Shown: positions 1-12,766 of the stretch, piece after piece
Layout of the letters: each line of letters opens with the position of its first letter
Position numbering within the stretch: position 1 is the first letter of the stretch
Assembly (NCBI RefSeq): GCF_009796765.1
Contig: NZ_CP047023.1
Coordinates: 2,401,501 to 2,465,500, forward strand
DNA: 64,000 nucleotides
Origin: Paraglaciecola sp. L3A3
GTDB lineage: Bacteria; Pseudomonadota; Gammaproteobacteria; Enterobacterales; Alteromonadaceae
Reading direction: 5' to 3'
Notes under the pieces: model-generated
What the model was told of the DNA's origin: nothing
What the model saw: the letters and a program-made list of their open reading frames with translations, nothing else
Databases searched by the model: none
Program-made: the position numbers and the translations under genes

Positions 1-2
1 CA

Positions 3-1301
3 AAAATAAATGACGAAATAGTGGTGACGGGTTTAGACAAGATCGAACAATACTTTTGGGTTAAGAATAAACAGGGAGAAATCTTTGTACAGCATCATAA
101 TAATGAGCAGTATTGGTTGAGTAAATTGCAACTAGGGGATAATTATTTGGCAGACTCTGCGCAAAATCACCTAAAACAGCAAGATGATGTGATGCCTACA
201 ATTTTGCTTTATCAGGGGCGTCAATTTTTAACCCTTAAAAATCATTTTATATTTTTGTCTTCTTATGATGGTAAATGGTTGTTGAATTATTCGTCGATAA
301 ACAATAATGAACCAGCATTAAGTGCAGAAATTCTTACAACAAATAATTTACTGACACCTGCCTTTGTTGATCTTGAACAAGATGAAAATAGTCACATATT
401 TATTTTTGATATGAAAAATGCAAGTTTATATATCTTACAAGAACCCCAAGAAAAACTGCTTGATCCTGCTATTCCTAGCCAAGTAGAGAGTGATACAGGC
501 ACTAGAAATTACCTTTTGTATATAATCTTGGTAGCTGTTCTGCTGTTTGTAGTTTTGATTTATGGAAAAAGTAGGAATAATAAAAATGGCGTTAACAAGC
601 TAGAGAAGAACTTGTTTCGTTTAAAATATGAATCCAGTTCAAACAAAATTTTTCTCTATCTATCAGAGCAACGAGAGCCTATAAAATCTATAGATCTAAC
701 TGCTATAACCGGATGTGAAGTCTTGTTAAATCATCAGGTTATTGCCATGGTTAATGGTCAAGCAGAACACATTTTTAGTAATGCAATTGAACAAGATTTA
801 AGAGAGTTATTTGCTGAAGAACATTTTGAAAAAATGCTAGATTGTAAAACTAGAACAATCGAACTCATTTTGACGACTAAAAAAGAAAAAGTCACTGCAT
901 GTCTCTATTTTAGAAAAGGAAAACGTAGAACCACCGGTGCAAAGTATCCTGATGTAATTGATATTATTATGGATTTTTGTTGGCAACTGTCTCGCCAAAT
1001 CAATCCCAATAATACTGAAGAACGCTCGGTTACTTTATCTGAAAAAATCTACCAGACGCCCAGGTATATTGTAACTCCTACAAAACCGCAATTTAGTCGT
1101 CATAACTCACAAGACAAGATTTCAGTTGACCCCAACATATCGCCTTTGGCACAAGATAAACCCACAGATAAGGATGATATTACAGCTGAAATAATATCAA
1201 CTGAAGTGGTTGATGCCTTAGAAAAGTTAGCGAATTTACATCAACAAGGCTTGTTAACTGATGAAGAGTTTACTGTGGCCAAATCTAAATTATTACAATA
1301 A
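3..1301 (+). CDS. Membrane-anchored protein with C-terminal SHOCT domain (5' end outside window)
   Basis: The frame is open to the left edge. The first in-window start candidate is GTG at 21, with no visible ribosome binding site, so the gene probably begins upstream. The visible N-terminal ~155 residues are rich in beta-strand-like hydrophobic/polar alternation and could be an extracytoplasmic sensing or beta-propeller-like part. One strong membrane segment follows at about residues 163-182 (YLLYIILVAVLLFVVLIYG). A cytoplasmic part of ~240 residues comes next and ends in a SHOCT-like helix pair (LEKLANLHQQGLLTDEEF near the C terminus). SHOCT is a short helical oligomerisation motif common at the ends of bacterial membrane proteins. 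I do not recognise the family of the rest and propose no function. The gene converges on the sulfatase at 1368 with a shared terminator between them. Confidence 0.7.
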   Translation, partial: KINDEIVVTGLDKIEQYFWVKNKQGEIFVQHHNNEQYWLSKLQLGDNYLADSAQNHLKQQDDVMPTILLYQGRQFLTLKNHFIFLSSYDGKWLLNYSSINNNEPALSAEILTTNNLLTPAFVDLEQDENSHIFIFDMKNASLYILQEPQEKLLDPAIPSQVESDTGTRNYLLYIILVAVLLFVVLIYGKSRNNKNGVNKLEKNLFRLKYESSSNKIFLYLSEQREPIKSIDLTAITGCEVLLNHQVIAMVNGQAEHIFSNAIEQDLRELFAEEHFEKMLDCKTRTIELILTTKKEKVTACLYFRKGKRRTTGAKYPDVIDIIMDFCWQLSRQINPNNTEERSVTLSEKIYQTPRYIVTPTKPQFSRHNSQDKISVDPNISPLAQDKPTDKDDITAEIISTEVVDALEKLANLHQQGLLTDEEFTVAKSKLLQ

Positions 1302-1320
1302 TACCAACTCCATTAATACT

Positions 1321-1350
1321 AAAAAGCCAGCATAATAGCTGGCTTTTTTA
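1321..1350. terminator. Rho-independent terminator between convergent genes
   Basis: An 11-bp perfect stem (AAAAAGCCAGC / GCTGGCTTTTT) with a 6-nt loop. The A-run on one side and T-run on the other let it act in both directions, for the SHOCT gene and the minus-strand sulfatase. Confidence 0.85.
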
Positions 1351-1367
1351 TGCTAAAAAGATGTCGT

Positions 1368-2921
1368 TTAACGTTTGGTTTTATTGATCACGCTCTCGAT
1401 AATCTTTTTATGTTTGCTCAGCATTTCAGGATTACTGTTGGCTAAATTGTGTTGCTCTGCCATGTCGTCAACCAAGTAATATAGTTGCTCACTAGATTGG
1501 AAACCTCCTTCAATATTTTTGTTATCACGGATCCAATCATTCGTACCTTTTGAAGGTGTAATATATTTCCAGTCTCCAACACGTATAGACAGAGTATAAG
1601 ACTCTTCGACTAATTGTGTACGTCCAGTTTGAGTATGATCTAACCAAGCGGCAGTATGGATTTCACTGTCGATAGCTTCATTGTCAGCCATAGGAATATT
1701 CAACATATTGGCAACAGATGCATATACATCAATTTGACTCATTAATGCGTCACTTACACCAGGTTTAACTTTATTTGGGTAGTGCACGATAGTTGGCATA
1801 CGAGTCCCTGCTTCATAAGCACTATATTTGCCACCTCTAAAAGGCCCTGCAGGTTTATGCTCACCTAATAATTGAATCGCTTCATCATCATAACCATCAG
1901 TTAATACTGGACCATTGTCGCTGGTGAATATAATTAAGGTGTTATCAAGTATCCCTTGCTCTTTTAATTGATTGACAACTTGGCCTGTTATCCAATCCAT
2001 TTGCACAATAGCGTCACCGCGAACTCCCATGCTGCTTTTACCTTGGAAACGTTTGTTGGGTAAACGTGGCACATGAATGTCGTGGAAAGAAAAGAATAAG
2101 AAGAAGGGGTTGTTTTTATTATCTGCAATAAAAGTATTGGCTTTGTTAGTAAACACAGAATAAAACTCTTCGTCTTTCCATTCAGCTGATTTTCCTCCTT
2201 GCATATATCCAATACGACTGATGCCATTAACGATAGTGTCAGCATGCTGATTATCTGCAGGTTGGCGTAATAATTCAGGGTGTTCACGACCCACTGGACG
2301 GTTACCTATCTTTTTTACGTAACTTACACTTAACGGATCATCAACTGATAAGTTTTGTACTGTATGATTCTCTAAATAAACTGAAGGTACACGATCGCCA
2401 GTAGCAGGCAATAAGAAACTATAGTCAAAACCTATCTCTAGAGGACCTGGTTTAATGTCTTTGTTCCAGTCGATTGGTTTAATGCCATCACCTAGCCCTA
2501 GATGCCATTTACCAATTACAGCGGTTTTATAACCGACCTTTTTAACTAAAGACGCTAGAGTAGGTTGGCCTGGATCAATTAACATTTTAGCATCACCTTC
2601 AAGAACTTTAGCTTTTTTACGGAATGCGTGTTCACCAGTTAACAAGGAATAACGAGAAGGGGTACAGGTTGCTGCCGAACTATGGGAATCAGTAAAACGG
2701 ATGCCATTGGCAGCTAAGGCATCAACATTGGGTGTTTTTACACCTTTGGCACCATAAACGCCTAAGTCACCGTAACCGAGATCGTCTACATAAAAGATGA
2801 CTATATTGGGTTTATCTGCGTTTTGATTTGAAACCATCGTTTCGCTAGTTGTAGTATTACAGGCACTTAAAATGGCACCTGTAATTAAAGCTAACAATGG
2901 TTTTTGCATTTTTATATTCAT
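1368..2921 (-). CDS. S1-family sulfatase, lipoprotein
   Basis: This is a formylglycine-dependent sulfatase that would remove sulfate esters from a polysaccharide or oligosaccharide. The N terminus is a lipoprotein signal with lipobox LSAC (Cys21), so the enzyme is probably membrane-anchored in the periplasm or at the surface. Asp46-Asp47 are the usual metal ligands near the N terminus. CTPSR at residues 86-90 is the canonical C-x-P-S-R maturation site, with Cys86 becoming formylglycine. GKWHLG and a downstream TSDNGP segment complete the S1 fold signature. At 517 aa the protein is full length. It is transcribed in the same direction as the GH2 beta-galactosidase 124 bp upstream and probably shares its substrate. 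The S1 subfamily and the position of the sulfate attacked cannot be decided from the motifs. Confidence 0.93.
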   Translation of the reverse strand: MNIKMQKPLLALITGAILSACNTTTSETMVSNQNADKPNIVIFYVDDLGYGDLGVYGAKGVKTPNVDALAANGIRFTDSHSSAATCTPSRYSLLTGEHAFRKKAKVLEGDAKMLIDPGQPTLASLVKKVGYKTAVIGKWHLGLGDGIKPIDWNKDIKPGPLEIGFDYSFLLPATGDRVPSVYLENHTVQNLSVDDPLSVSYVKKIGNRPVGREHPELLRQPADNQHADTIVNGISRIGYMQGGKSAEWKDEEFYSVFTNKANTFIADNKNNPFFLFFSFHDIHVPRLPNKRFQGKSSMGVRGDAIVQMDWITGQVVNQLKEQGILDNTLIIFTSDNGPVLTDGYDDEAIQLLGEHKPAGPFRGGKYSAYEAGTRMPTIVHYPNKVKPGVSDALMSQIDVYASVANMLNIPMADNEAIDSEIHTAAWLDHTQTGRTQLVEESYTLSIRVGDWKYITPSKGTNDWIRDNKNIEGGFQSSEQLYYLVDDMAEQHNLANSNPEMLSKHKKIIESVINKTKR

Positions 2922-3045
2922 AGTGTTCCTTAGTGTTTTCTATACCTATATTTGAGCTGTTATGTATAAATCATGTTTAAATTAAATGAAGGCAACCTAG
3001 TTTTAACTGTTCAAAAGGTTACCTTAGTAAAAAGAGCAATAATGA

Positions 3046-6366
<3,321 letters not shown>

Positions 6367-6427
6367 TTAGATTATAACAAATAGATAAAAACAACAATGA
6401 ATTTCACGAATACACAAAGAGAGAACC

Positions 6428-6787
6428 ATGAATAAAATAAACAGATATTGCTTAGCTTTAGACTTACAAAATGATGAAAAATTGATTGCAGAATATATTG
6501 AATATCATAAGCCTGAACACGCTTGGCCGCAGATTACCACAAATATGAAAGAGTTAGGCATTTTGGATATGGAGATTTACCATTTAGGTGACCGATTAGT
6601 GATGATAATGGAAACTACAGAAGACTTTGATCCAAATGAACCACCCAAAACTGAACAAGGACGTAAAGAAAGTGATGAGTGGGAACAATTGATGTGGAAA
6701 TATCAGAAGCCTTTAAAATGGGCGAAAGATGGAGAGAAATGGGTCAGGATGAATAAAATTTATGACTTAAAAGACGCTTTAAATTAA
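6428..6787 (+). CDS. DUF718 / RhaM-family sugar mutarotase, probably for L-fucose
   Basis: A small 119-aa cytoplasmic protein of the L-rhamnose mutarotase family (ferredoxin-like fold, DUF718). It begins RYCLALDL and has the family features HKPEHAWP, DMEIYHLGDRLVM and a Trp-rich C-terminal half. The family interconverts alpha and beta anomers of L-rhamnose or, in other members, L-fucose. The next gene downstream is an alpha-L-fucosidase and there is a second fucosidase 15 kb away, so L-fucose is the likelier substrate. That specificity is inferred from context only. A GAGAGAACC sequence just before the ATG can serve as ribosome binding site. No fucose catabolic genes are present in the window. 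Confidence 0.82.
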   Translation: MNKINRYCLALDLQNDEKLIAEYIEYHKPEHAWPQITTNMKELGILDMEIYHLGDRLVMIMETTEDFDPNEPPKTEQGRKESDEWEQLMWKYQKPLKWAKDGEKWVRMNKIYDLKDALN

Positions 6788-6870
6788 TTTTCAGTAAAAG
6801 GGTGGTGGTTGTGTTTTATCATTTTTACACAAATACCTGTCAATTAATGCCATTGTTATTATAGTGTTAA

Positions 6871-6886
6871 ATATAGTTAACTATAT
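6871..6886. promoter_or_regulatory. Perfect 16-bp palindrome upstream of GH29 operon (candidate operator)
   Basis: ATATAGTTAACTATAT reads identically on both strands and lies about 52 bp before the GTG start of the fucosidase. Its 12-bp core ATAGTTAACTAT recurs with one change upstream of the other fucosidase gene (23225-23236). No regulator for it is seen in the window. Confidence 0.4.
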
Positions 6887-6938
6887 ATAACCAATTCAAT
6901 GTCTTTGAATTTCAAAACTGTATATAAGGTGTAAACTA

Positions 6939-8438
6939 GTGAAAACAACAGCCCTTCTATTTGTCACTGCTTCCATGACTCTTGGTTGCACAACTCCAGA
7001 TAACAAAGCTTCTATAAACTCTTTGGTAAATCCACCTATTAAAGAGTATCAGGCTACCTGGGATTCGGTGAAAACCCACAAAACTCCTGATTGGTTTGTG
7101 GATGCCAAGTTTGGCATATATTTTCATTGGGGACCTTATACAGTACCGGCCCATGAAACAGAATGGTACTCAATTTGGATGTATCGTGAAGGTCATCCTA
7201 TTCGTAAATATCATGAAGAAACATACGGCTCGTTAGATAAGTTTGGTTATAAAGACTTTATTCCTATGTTTACTGCTGAAAAATTTGATCCAAACGAATG
7301 GGCTAAATTATTTAAAGACGCGGGCGCCCAGTTTGCAGGGCCGGTAACAGAACATGCTGATGGTTTTGCTATGTGGGATAGTGAGTTGACCAAATGGAAT
7401 GCAGCTGACATGGGCCCGAAAAGAGATATTGTAGGTGAAATGGCCAAAGCTATTCGTGCCCAAGACATGAAGTTTATCGCTACTTTTCATCATCAATGGA
7501 AATATGCTTGGTATCCAACCTGGGATGAAAATACTGATACCTCAAATCCAGAATATGCAGAGTTATATGGTCCAAAAGTACCCAAGGGTACATTTAACTT
7601 CAAACATATGACCGAAGCTGATCCTTTGCCTGACGATAAATTTAATCAACAATGGTTGGATAAAATTATCGAAGTGGTTGATAAGTATGATCCTGATCTG
7701 GTGTATTTTGACAATAAGATGAACATCATTGATGAAAAGAAACGTCTGGAGTTTTTGTCTTATTACTACAACCAAGCAGCCAAAAAACAACAAGATGTTG
7801 TGGTTACCTATAAATTTAATGATCTTGAAGAAGGTAGCGCTGTATTGGATTTGGAGCGTGCTCGAATGAGTGAGAAAAAAGAATTCCCTTGGTTAACTGA
7901 TGATTCAATTGATTGGGATTCTTGGACTCATGTGGCGAATCCAAATTATAAATCGGCTAATAGACTGATAGATTTTTTAGTGGATGTAGTCAGTAAAAAT
8001 GGCGGCGTACTGTTAAATATTACCCCTACGGCAAAAGGTGAAATACCACAGCCCGTTAGAGATAGGTTATTAGCAATTGGTAAATGGTTAAAAGTGAATG
8101 GTGAAGCTATATATGGCACTAAACCTTGGACTATATATGGAGAAGGTCCGGCCGAGGTGATTGAAGGTCATTTAAGTGAACATAAAAATAAAGATAATAC
8201 TGAAAAAGATATTCGTTTCACCACTCAAGGAAAAACCCTGTACGCTACTGTTATGGATTGGCCCACTGAGCAAATACATATTCGTGCTGTCACTTTAGAT
8301 AAATTGAAAGTAGAAAACATTAGTTTGTTGGGCAGTACTGAAACTATTCAATGGAAACAAAATGCCAACGGTTTAAAGATCCAAGCTCCAAAAGTTAAAA
8401 CCGGTGAACATGCATTTGTATTTAAAATAAACCAGTAA
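6939..8438 (+). CDS. GH29 alpha-L-fucosidase, lipoprotein
   Basis: A retaining exo-fucosidase that would remove alpha-linked L-fucose from fucose-containing glycans. The lipobox is TLGC (Cys17). The barrel begins with KFGIYFHWGPYTVPA, followed by EHADGFAMW and MGPKRDIVGE, all typical of GH29. The expected nucleophile is Asp258 in DLVYFDNKM. The acid/base residue, which is poorly conserved in GH29, cannot be assigned. A C-terminal beta-sandwich is likely after residue ~390. At 499 aa it has the usual length. The start is GTG with an AAGG sequence 9 bp upstream. It is the first gene of a tight run with the 829-aa glycosidase-like gene (about 20 bp gap) and an SGNH esterase (8 bp overlap). Confidence 0.93.
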   Translation: MKTTALLFVTASMTLGCTTPDNKASINSLVNPPIKEYQATWDSVKTHKTPDWFVDAKFGIYFHWGPYTVPAHETEWYSIWMYREGHPIRKYHEETYGSLDKFGYKDFIPMFTAEKFDPNEWAKLFKDAGAQFAGPVTEHADGFAMWDSELTKWNAADMGPKRDIVGEMAKAIRAQDMKFIATFHHQWKYAWYPTWDENTDTSNPEYAELYGPKVPKGTFNFKHMTEADPLPDDKFNQQWLDKIIEVVDKYDPDLVYFDNKMNIIDEKKRLEFLSYYYNQAAKKQQDVVVTYKFNDLEEGSAVLDLERARMSEKKEFPWLTDDSIDWDSWTHVANPNYKSANRLIDFLVDVVSKNGGVLLNITPTAKGEIPQPVRDRLLAIGKWLKVNGEAIYGTKPWTIYGEGPAEVIEGHLSEHKNKDNTEKDIRFTTQGKTLYATVMDWPTEQIHIRAVTLDKLKVENISLLGSTETIQWKQNANGLKIQAPKVKTGEHAFVFKINQ

Positions 8439-8464
8439 ACATTAAGAAGTAAGGAAATGTGGTG

Positions 8465-10948
8465 ATGAATAAAAATAATAATGTGTTGCCACAAATTCTT
8501 TGGCTAATCCGATACACAGTAGGAATGCTTTTACTTGCTGTTGTATTAAACGTGTCAGCTAAGGATAAAACATTAGAAGTAAATACGTTTCAGTTTCCTA
8601 TTTTAACTGAGCGCTCTAGTCCAATGATAAAGTTTGGGCAAAGTGTTTTACATACTGAACTTGCTAAATTACCGGTAAGTTCAGACGTTAGCTCGATTAA
8701 GTTAGAGTTTGATAAATCGATTAAAGAACAAGGATTCAATATAGAATTTGTTGGCACTCAACTGATAATCAAAGCGTCTGATGATCATGGGTTTATGTAT
8801 GCTCTATTAGAAATAAAAGAACAAGTTAGTTTTGCCGTGCCTTTAGCTAAAATTAGTGCCTCTCAACAGCCTCACTTTACAAAGCGTGGGCTTAAATTCA
8901 ATATCCCTTTAGATGCAAGATCGCCTTCTTATGATGATACGGGAAGCTCAGCGCAAAAAAATATTGAAGTGGTGTGGGACTTTGATTTTTGGTGTCATTA
9001 TTTGGACCAGATGGCACTTAATCGTTATAACCAACTCACTTTATGGAACCCTCAACCTTTCACCTCTATGTTGAAATTAGCAAAATATCCAGGGCTTGCT
9101 TTAGATGATGTATATAAAACTACAGCTGAGTTAGATGCTCGTATAGCTGTCTGGGGTGAAGCGGGGGGCGTTTCTAATCAAGTGCTAGATAATTTGCAGA
9201 AAGTGAAGTCAATTTCGATTGAACAAAAAATTACTTTTTGGCGCAAAGTCATGGCCTATGCAAAATCTCGCGGCATAGATATTCATCTAATTACATGGTC
9301 AATTTATACCAATGGTATTCAGGGCCAACATGGCATCGACGAACAAATTGACAATCCTAAAACCGTGGCTTTTTTTCGTGAAGCAGTAAAAGAATTAATT
9401 TTAACTTATCCAGATCTTAAAGGGGTAGGGATCACCGCTGGTGAACGTATGCCAGCAGATGGTGAGGTTAACAACTGGAGTCGTGAAAAATGGTTATGGG
9501 AAACCTACGGCAAAGGTTTAGCTGATGCTAAAAGTATTCACCCAGAAAGAGAAGTCAGCTTTATTCATCGCTTCTGGTATTCAGGTTATAAAGGCATTGC
9601 AAAATATTGGGCAGATTATCCTGACCAATTTTCCTTTAGTTTTAAGTATCTTATGGCTCGTTTATATTCCTCTCCTGAACCATCACATATTGCGCAAAAG
9701 GTTATACCTACCATAGAGCGTGCAAATATTAAAACGTGGTGGAATTTAAGAAATGACGATATTTTTGTCTATCGATGGGGAGATCCGGACTATGCCCAAA
9801 ATTTATATCGAAATATCCCCATTGATATTACTGAAGGTATACATATGGGCTCTGATGGTTATGTGTGGGGAAAGACCAATGCAGATAAATTTGTTGATGA
9901 CACTAACCGTTATGAAATAGATAAACATTGGTACCGTTTTATGATTTGGGGACGATTAGCCTATAACCTTGAGTTAGATAAAACCTTTTTTATTAATCAG
10001 TTAAAAGTTAAATTTCCTAAGGTGGATGCCAATCAATTGTATCTTGCATGGCAAGCATCTTCAAAAATAGTACCAGCGGTGAATCGCTATCAATTTGAGC
10101 CTGGTGATAGAAATTTTGCAGCAGAAAGTGTTTCGTCTAGAGAAACCTTTAGATATGTAAATGATTTTCAAGTGGCTAAAAGTATGCCTCAAAGTGGTCA
10201 AATAAATGCCAGGAAATATGTTGAATTGAGCTTAGTAGAAAAAGATTTAACCAACTTAGTAACGCCTGTGCAATTAGCCAATACCTTAACGATTAACGCA
10301 GATTTTGCTCTTCATACAGCGAAACAAATTAGGGTAAAAGAGGATGACCTTTTATTGACTCGCACTTTAGATGATATACGAGCCTTTTCTTATCTAGGTT
10401 TGTATTATGCGGCAAAAATTGAAACGGCCGTTTGGTTAGAATTTTATCAACAAGATAAGCAAAAATTAGAATACGCCACTAGTGCGAAGCAAAGTATTGC
10501 TAAAGCGCTAGAAGCTTGGCATGCGTACCGTAAGGTTTCAGAAAAACATTATCAACCACAAATGTTAGCCAGAGTGAATATGATGGATTGGCAAACTTTA
10601 GAAAAAGAGGTGGAGTATGAAGTATTTATGGTGGATAGAATCATTCAACAACCATTTTTAATTCCTATTACTCATGATCCTGAAAACTTATTAAGTCTTA
10701 GTTATGACATTAATCTTACTGGAGAAGCCCGTCATGAAAGATTACAAATAGTCACCCCTGATGCAGGTGAATACCGACTGGATGTGTATGAAGAAAATGG
10801 TGTTTGGATCAATAGTTACCACAATAAAAACAATGGCCCGGCTAGATGGGAATGGTTTCAAGAACAACAAACAGGGGTCTATTACTTGAACCTCAAGTGG
10901 CGGAATATAAATCGCGTACTACGGGTGGATTGGAATAATAATGACTAA
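8465..10948 (+). CDS. Large exported exo-glycosidase-like protein (GH20/GH67-type N-terminal domain), family unassigned
   Basis: A signal peptide or anchor (residues ~12-35) is followed by a small alpha/beta domain ending in SDDHGFMYALLE. This resembles the N-terminal domains of GH20 hexosaminidases and GH67 alpha-glucuronidases, where an enzyme segment 'dRGlmYgL' is typical. A barrel-like region follows, with FKRGLKFN-type entry, DFDFWCHYLDQMALNRYNQLT, and GVGITAGERM, which may hold acidic catalytic residues. Homologous proteins are often annotated as alpha-glucuronidase-like, but I cannot place this one in a CAZy family. The C-terminal ~100 residues look like a beta-sandwich. The frame could start at GTG 8459, but ATG 8465 sits at better spacing from AAGGA (8450-8454). 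It lies between a fucosidase and an esterase in one operon, so a role on the same oligosaccharide is likely. Confidence 0.72.
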   Translation: MNKNNNVLPQILWLIRYTVGMLLLAVVLNVSAKDKTLEVNTFQFPILTERSSPMIKFGQSVLHTELAKLPVSSDVSSIKLEFDKSIKEQGFNIEFVGTQLIIKASDDHGFMYALLEIKEQVSFAVPLAKISASQQPHFTKRGLKFNIPLDARSPSYDDTGSSAQKNIEVVWDFDFWCHYLDQMALNRYNQLTLWNPQPFTSMLKLAKYPGLALDDVYKTTAELDARIAVWGEAGGVSNQVLDNLQKVKSISIEQKITFWRKVMAYAKSRGIDIHLITWSIYTNGIQGQHGIDEQIDNPKTVAFFREAVKELILTYPDLKGVGITAGERMPADGEVNNWSREKWLWETYGKGLADAKSIHPEREVSFIHRFWYSGYKGIAKYWADYPDQFSFSFKYLMARLYSSPEPSHIAQKVIPTIERANIKTWWNLRNDDIFVYRWGDPDYAQNLYRNIPIDITEGIHMGSDGYVWGKTNADKFVDDTNRYEIDKHWYRFMIWGRLAYNLELDKTFFINQLKVKFPKVDANQLYLAWQASSKIVPAVNRYQFEPGDRNFAAESVSSRETFRYVNDFQVAKSMPQSGQINARKYVELSLVEKDLTNLVTPVQLANTLTINADFALHTAKQIRVKEDDLLLTRTLDDIRAFSYLGLYYAAKIETAVWLEFYQQDKQKLEYATSAKQSIAKALEAWHAYRKVSEKHYQPQMLARVNMMDWQTLEKEVEYEVFMVDRIIQQPFLIPITHDPENLLSLSYDINLTGEARHERLQIVTPDAGEYRLDVYEENGVWINSYHNKNNGPARWEWFQEQQTGVYYLNLKWRNINRVLRVDWNNND

Positions 10949-11879
10949 ATTGTTTGTTAAAGTGAAGTGTCTGATAATTTTTTTGATGGTATTGCTCAAT
11001 GCTTGTGCAAGTACCCAGATAAAAATCCCAAAAGAAACTAAACGCATTGTTTTCATTGGGGATAGCATTACCTATGCAGGGCATTATGTGGCCTATGTTG
11101 AAGCTTACTTGAAAGTAGCTCATCCAGAAAATGAATACGAAATTATCAATATTGGTTTACCCAGCGAAACCGTATCGGGCTTATCGGAAGTGGGTCATGC
11201 TGGTGGCGCTTTTCCCCGTCCGGATGCAGAGGAAAGGTTACAACGCAGTTTAGATGAGCTTAAACCGGAACTAGTCTTTTCTTGTTATGGAATAAATGAT
11301 GGTATCTATTTACCTTTTGATGAAAATCGATTTAAGGCTTATCAACAAGGAGTAACCAATTTACACAATACGGTGACGGCAGAAGGTACTGAGTTAATCC
11401 ATTTAACACCACCCGACTATGATGGAGATACTAGCCAAAATTACTCTGCAGTATTAGATCAATATTCTGTTTGGTTGCAAACACAAAGTGTCAAACAAAA
11501 CTGGCAAGTGATCGATATTCACTTTCCTATGCAGAACAAATTACAACTAGAACGAAAGGTCAACCCTGAATTTTATTACGCAAAAGATGGGGTTCACCCA
11601 AACATTGAAGGTCACTGGCAGATAGCTAAAGCTTTATTGCAGGGATTAGGGGAGCCCGTACTTGATACATTTGAACAAAGTATTGGGGCGTTAAATCCTA
11701 AGATAGATGCACAGCAGTTATATACATTAATAAAACGCCGTCAGTCTTTATTATCAGACGCTTATCTCACTCAGATTGGCCATAAACGCCCCAGAATGAA
11801 AGTAGGTTTACCTTTGCCCCAAGCTTTAGCAGCAGCCCAAGCGATAGATAATGATATTGCTAAATTATTTGTTGAATAA
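10941..11879 (+). CDS. SGNH/GDSL-family hydrolase, lipoprotein
   Basis: A 312-aa lipoprotein (lipobox LNAC, Cys22) of the SGNH hydrolase fold. Block I is FIGDSIT with nucleophile Ser42. The block III Asn lies in YGINDGIY, and the catalytic Asp-x-x-His is in KDGVHPNIEGHW. Enzymes of this type in polysaccharide clusters are commonly O-acetyl esterases, although esterase or lipase activity on other substrates is possible. The gene overlaps the upstream glycosidase-like gene by 8 bp, so translation is probably coupled. Being anchored like the fucosidase, it may deacetylate the same glycan. Confidence 0.88.
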   Translation: MTKLFVKVKCLIIFLMVLLNACASTQIKIPKETKRIVFIGDSITYAGHYVAYVEAYLKVAHPENEYEIINIGLPSETVSGLSEVGHAGGAFPRPDAEERLQRSLDELKPELVFSCYGINDGIYLPFDENRFKAYQQGVTNLHNTVTAEGTELIHLTPPDYDGDTSQNYSAVLDQYSVWLQTQSVKQNWQVIDIHFPMQNKLQLERKVNPEFYYAKDGVHPNIEGHWQIAKALLQGLGEPVLDTFEQSIGALNPKIDAQQLYTLIKRRQSLLSDAYLTQIGHKRPRMKVGLPLPQALAAAQAIDNDIAKLFVE

Positions 11880-11886
11880 AAATCAA

Positions 11887-12532
11887 TTAATTGAGCAATG
11901 TTAAGAAATCTTCAAGACTCAGGGGCTTAGATAATAAATATCCCTGAGCCATATCGCAGCCATTAACTTGCATAAATTCTAATTGCTCTTGTGTTTCTAT
12001 ACCTTCAACAACCGTCTGTAATTTATAAGTTTAGCTATAGATAAAATAGCGTTAAGCATAATGATCTTTTTGTCATCTGCTAGGGTGAAATTATCAATAA
12101 ATGACTTATCAATTTTTAAGGTGTTAACTGGGTATTTAATGAGTTGGTTGAATGCTGTGTAGCCAGTACCAAAATCATCTAGTGCTAACTTTACGCCTAG
12201 TTTTCGGATGTCTTGTAAGTAATGAATACTTTTTTCATTCACATCTATAAGACTGGTTTCTGTTATTTCTAATTCTATTTTATTGGGCTGAATATTGTAG
12301 GTTTGTAGTAATGTCTGAAATTTAGCGACAAGTTGTTCGTGGTTTAATTCACTGGCAGAAATATTGATACAAACTGTTATATCTTGATTCGCTAAGTTTT
12401 TTCTTGTTTTATGGTTTTGAAGGTCATTTCAATGACCTACATGTCTATATCGTGAAGTAAATTGAACTCTTCAGCGATAGGAATATAAACGTCAGAACCA
12501 ATGCCTTGCATATTTTCATCATCACATCTAAG
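11887..12532 (-). pseudogene. Decayed EAL-domain (c-di-GMP phosphodiesterase) gene, C-terminal part
   Basis: In three frames the minus strand spells most of an EAL domain: LLRCDDE, YIPIAEEFNLLHDIDM, VCINISASELNHEQ, LALDDFGTGYTAF, LKIDKSFI, VVEGIETQEQLEF and a C-terminal AQGYLLSKPLSLEDFL. At least three lesions are visible. A TGG-to-TAG stop falls within IDM(W)VIE near 12437. A frameshift lies in an A-run near 12410. Another lies near 12030 between SIAKL and LQTVVEG. The N-terminal part of the EAL domain is cut exactly where the repeat element at 12533-12766 begins. The encoded phosphodiesterase cannot be functional. Confidence 0.88.
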
Positions 12533-12766
12533 TAACCTGAGTTCTGGATAAGCCGAACCTCTCGATAACGCTCTTTTTGTGCTTCGCGGCGTTGGATTGC
12601 CTAGTAATAACATGTTATTACGTACGACAATCCGCCTTGCTATACACAAAAATTTGTTACACCGAGTAAGCATTCAGGTGACGTGATTTAGGTGAATATT
12701 ATTAAGCTATTGAATTGTAATGATAAATTCAAATTAGACGATACTTCTTATCCAGAGCTCAGGTTA
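12533..12766. repeat. MITE-like repeat, copy 1 (234 bp, 20-bp terminal inverted repeats)
   Basis: The left end TAACCTGAGTTCTGGATAAG and the right end (reverse complement) TAACCTGAGCTCTGGATAAG differ at one position. An internal perfect 18-bp palindrome GTAATAACATGTTATTAC lies at 12604-12621. A related element of almost the same length is at 26091-26321. There is no transposase within it. An open frame on the minus strand (ending in the EAL remnant) runs through it but looks like a by-product of the repeat. The insertion separates the EAL remnant from the N-terminal fragment at 12767-13011. Confidence 0.8.

Noticed and set aside
12437..12673. 78-codon open frame on the minus strand
   Set aside because: It is a chimera: its first half is the internal sequence of the MITE-like repeat and its second half is the EAL remnant. 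It has no ribosome binding site or protein-like logic.
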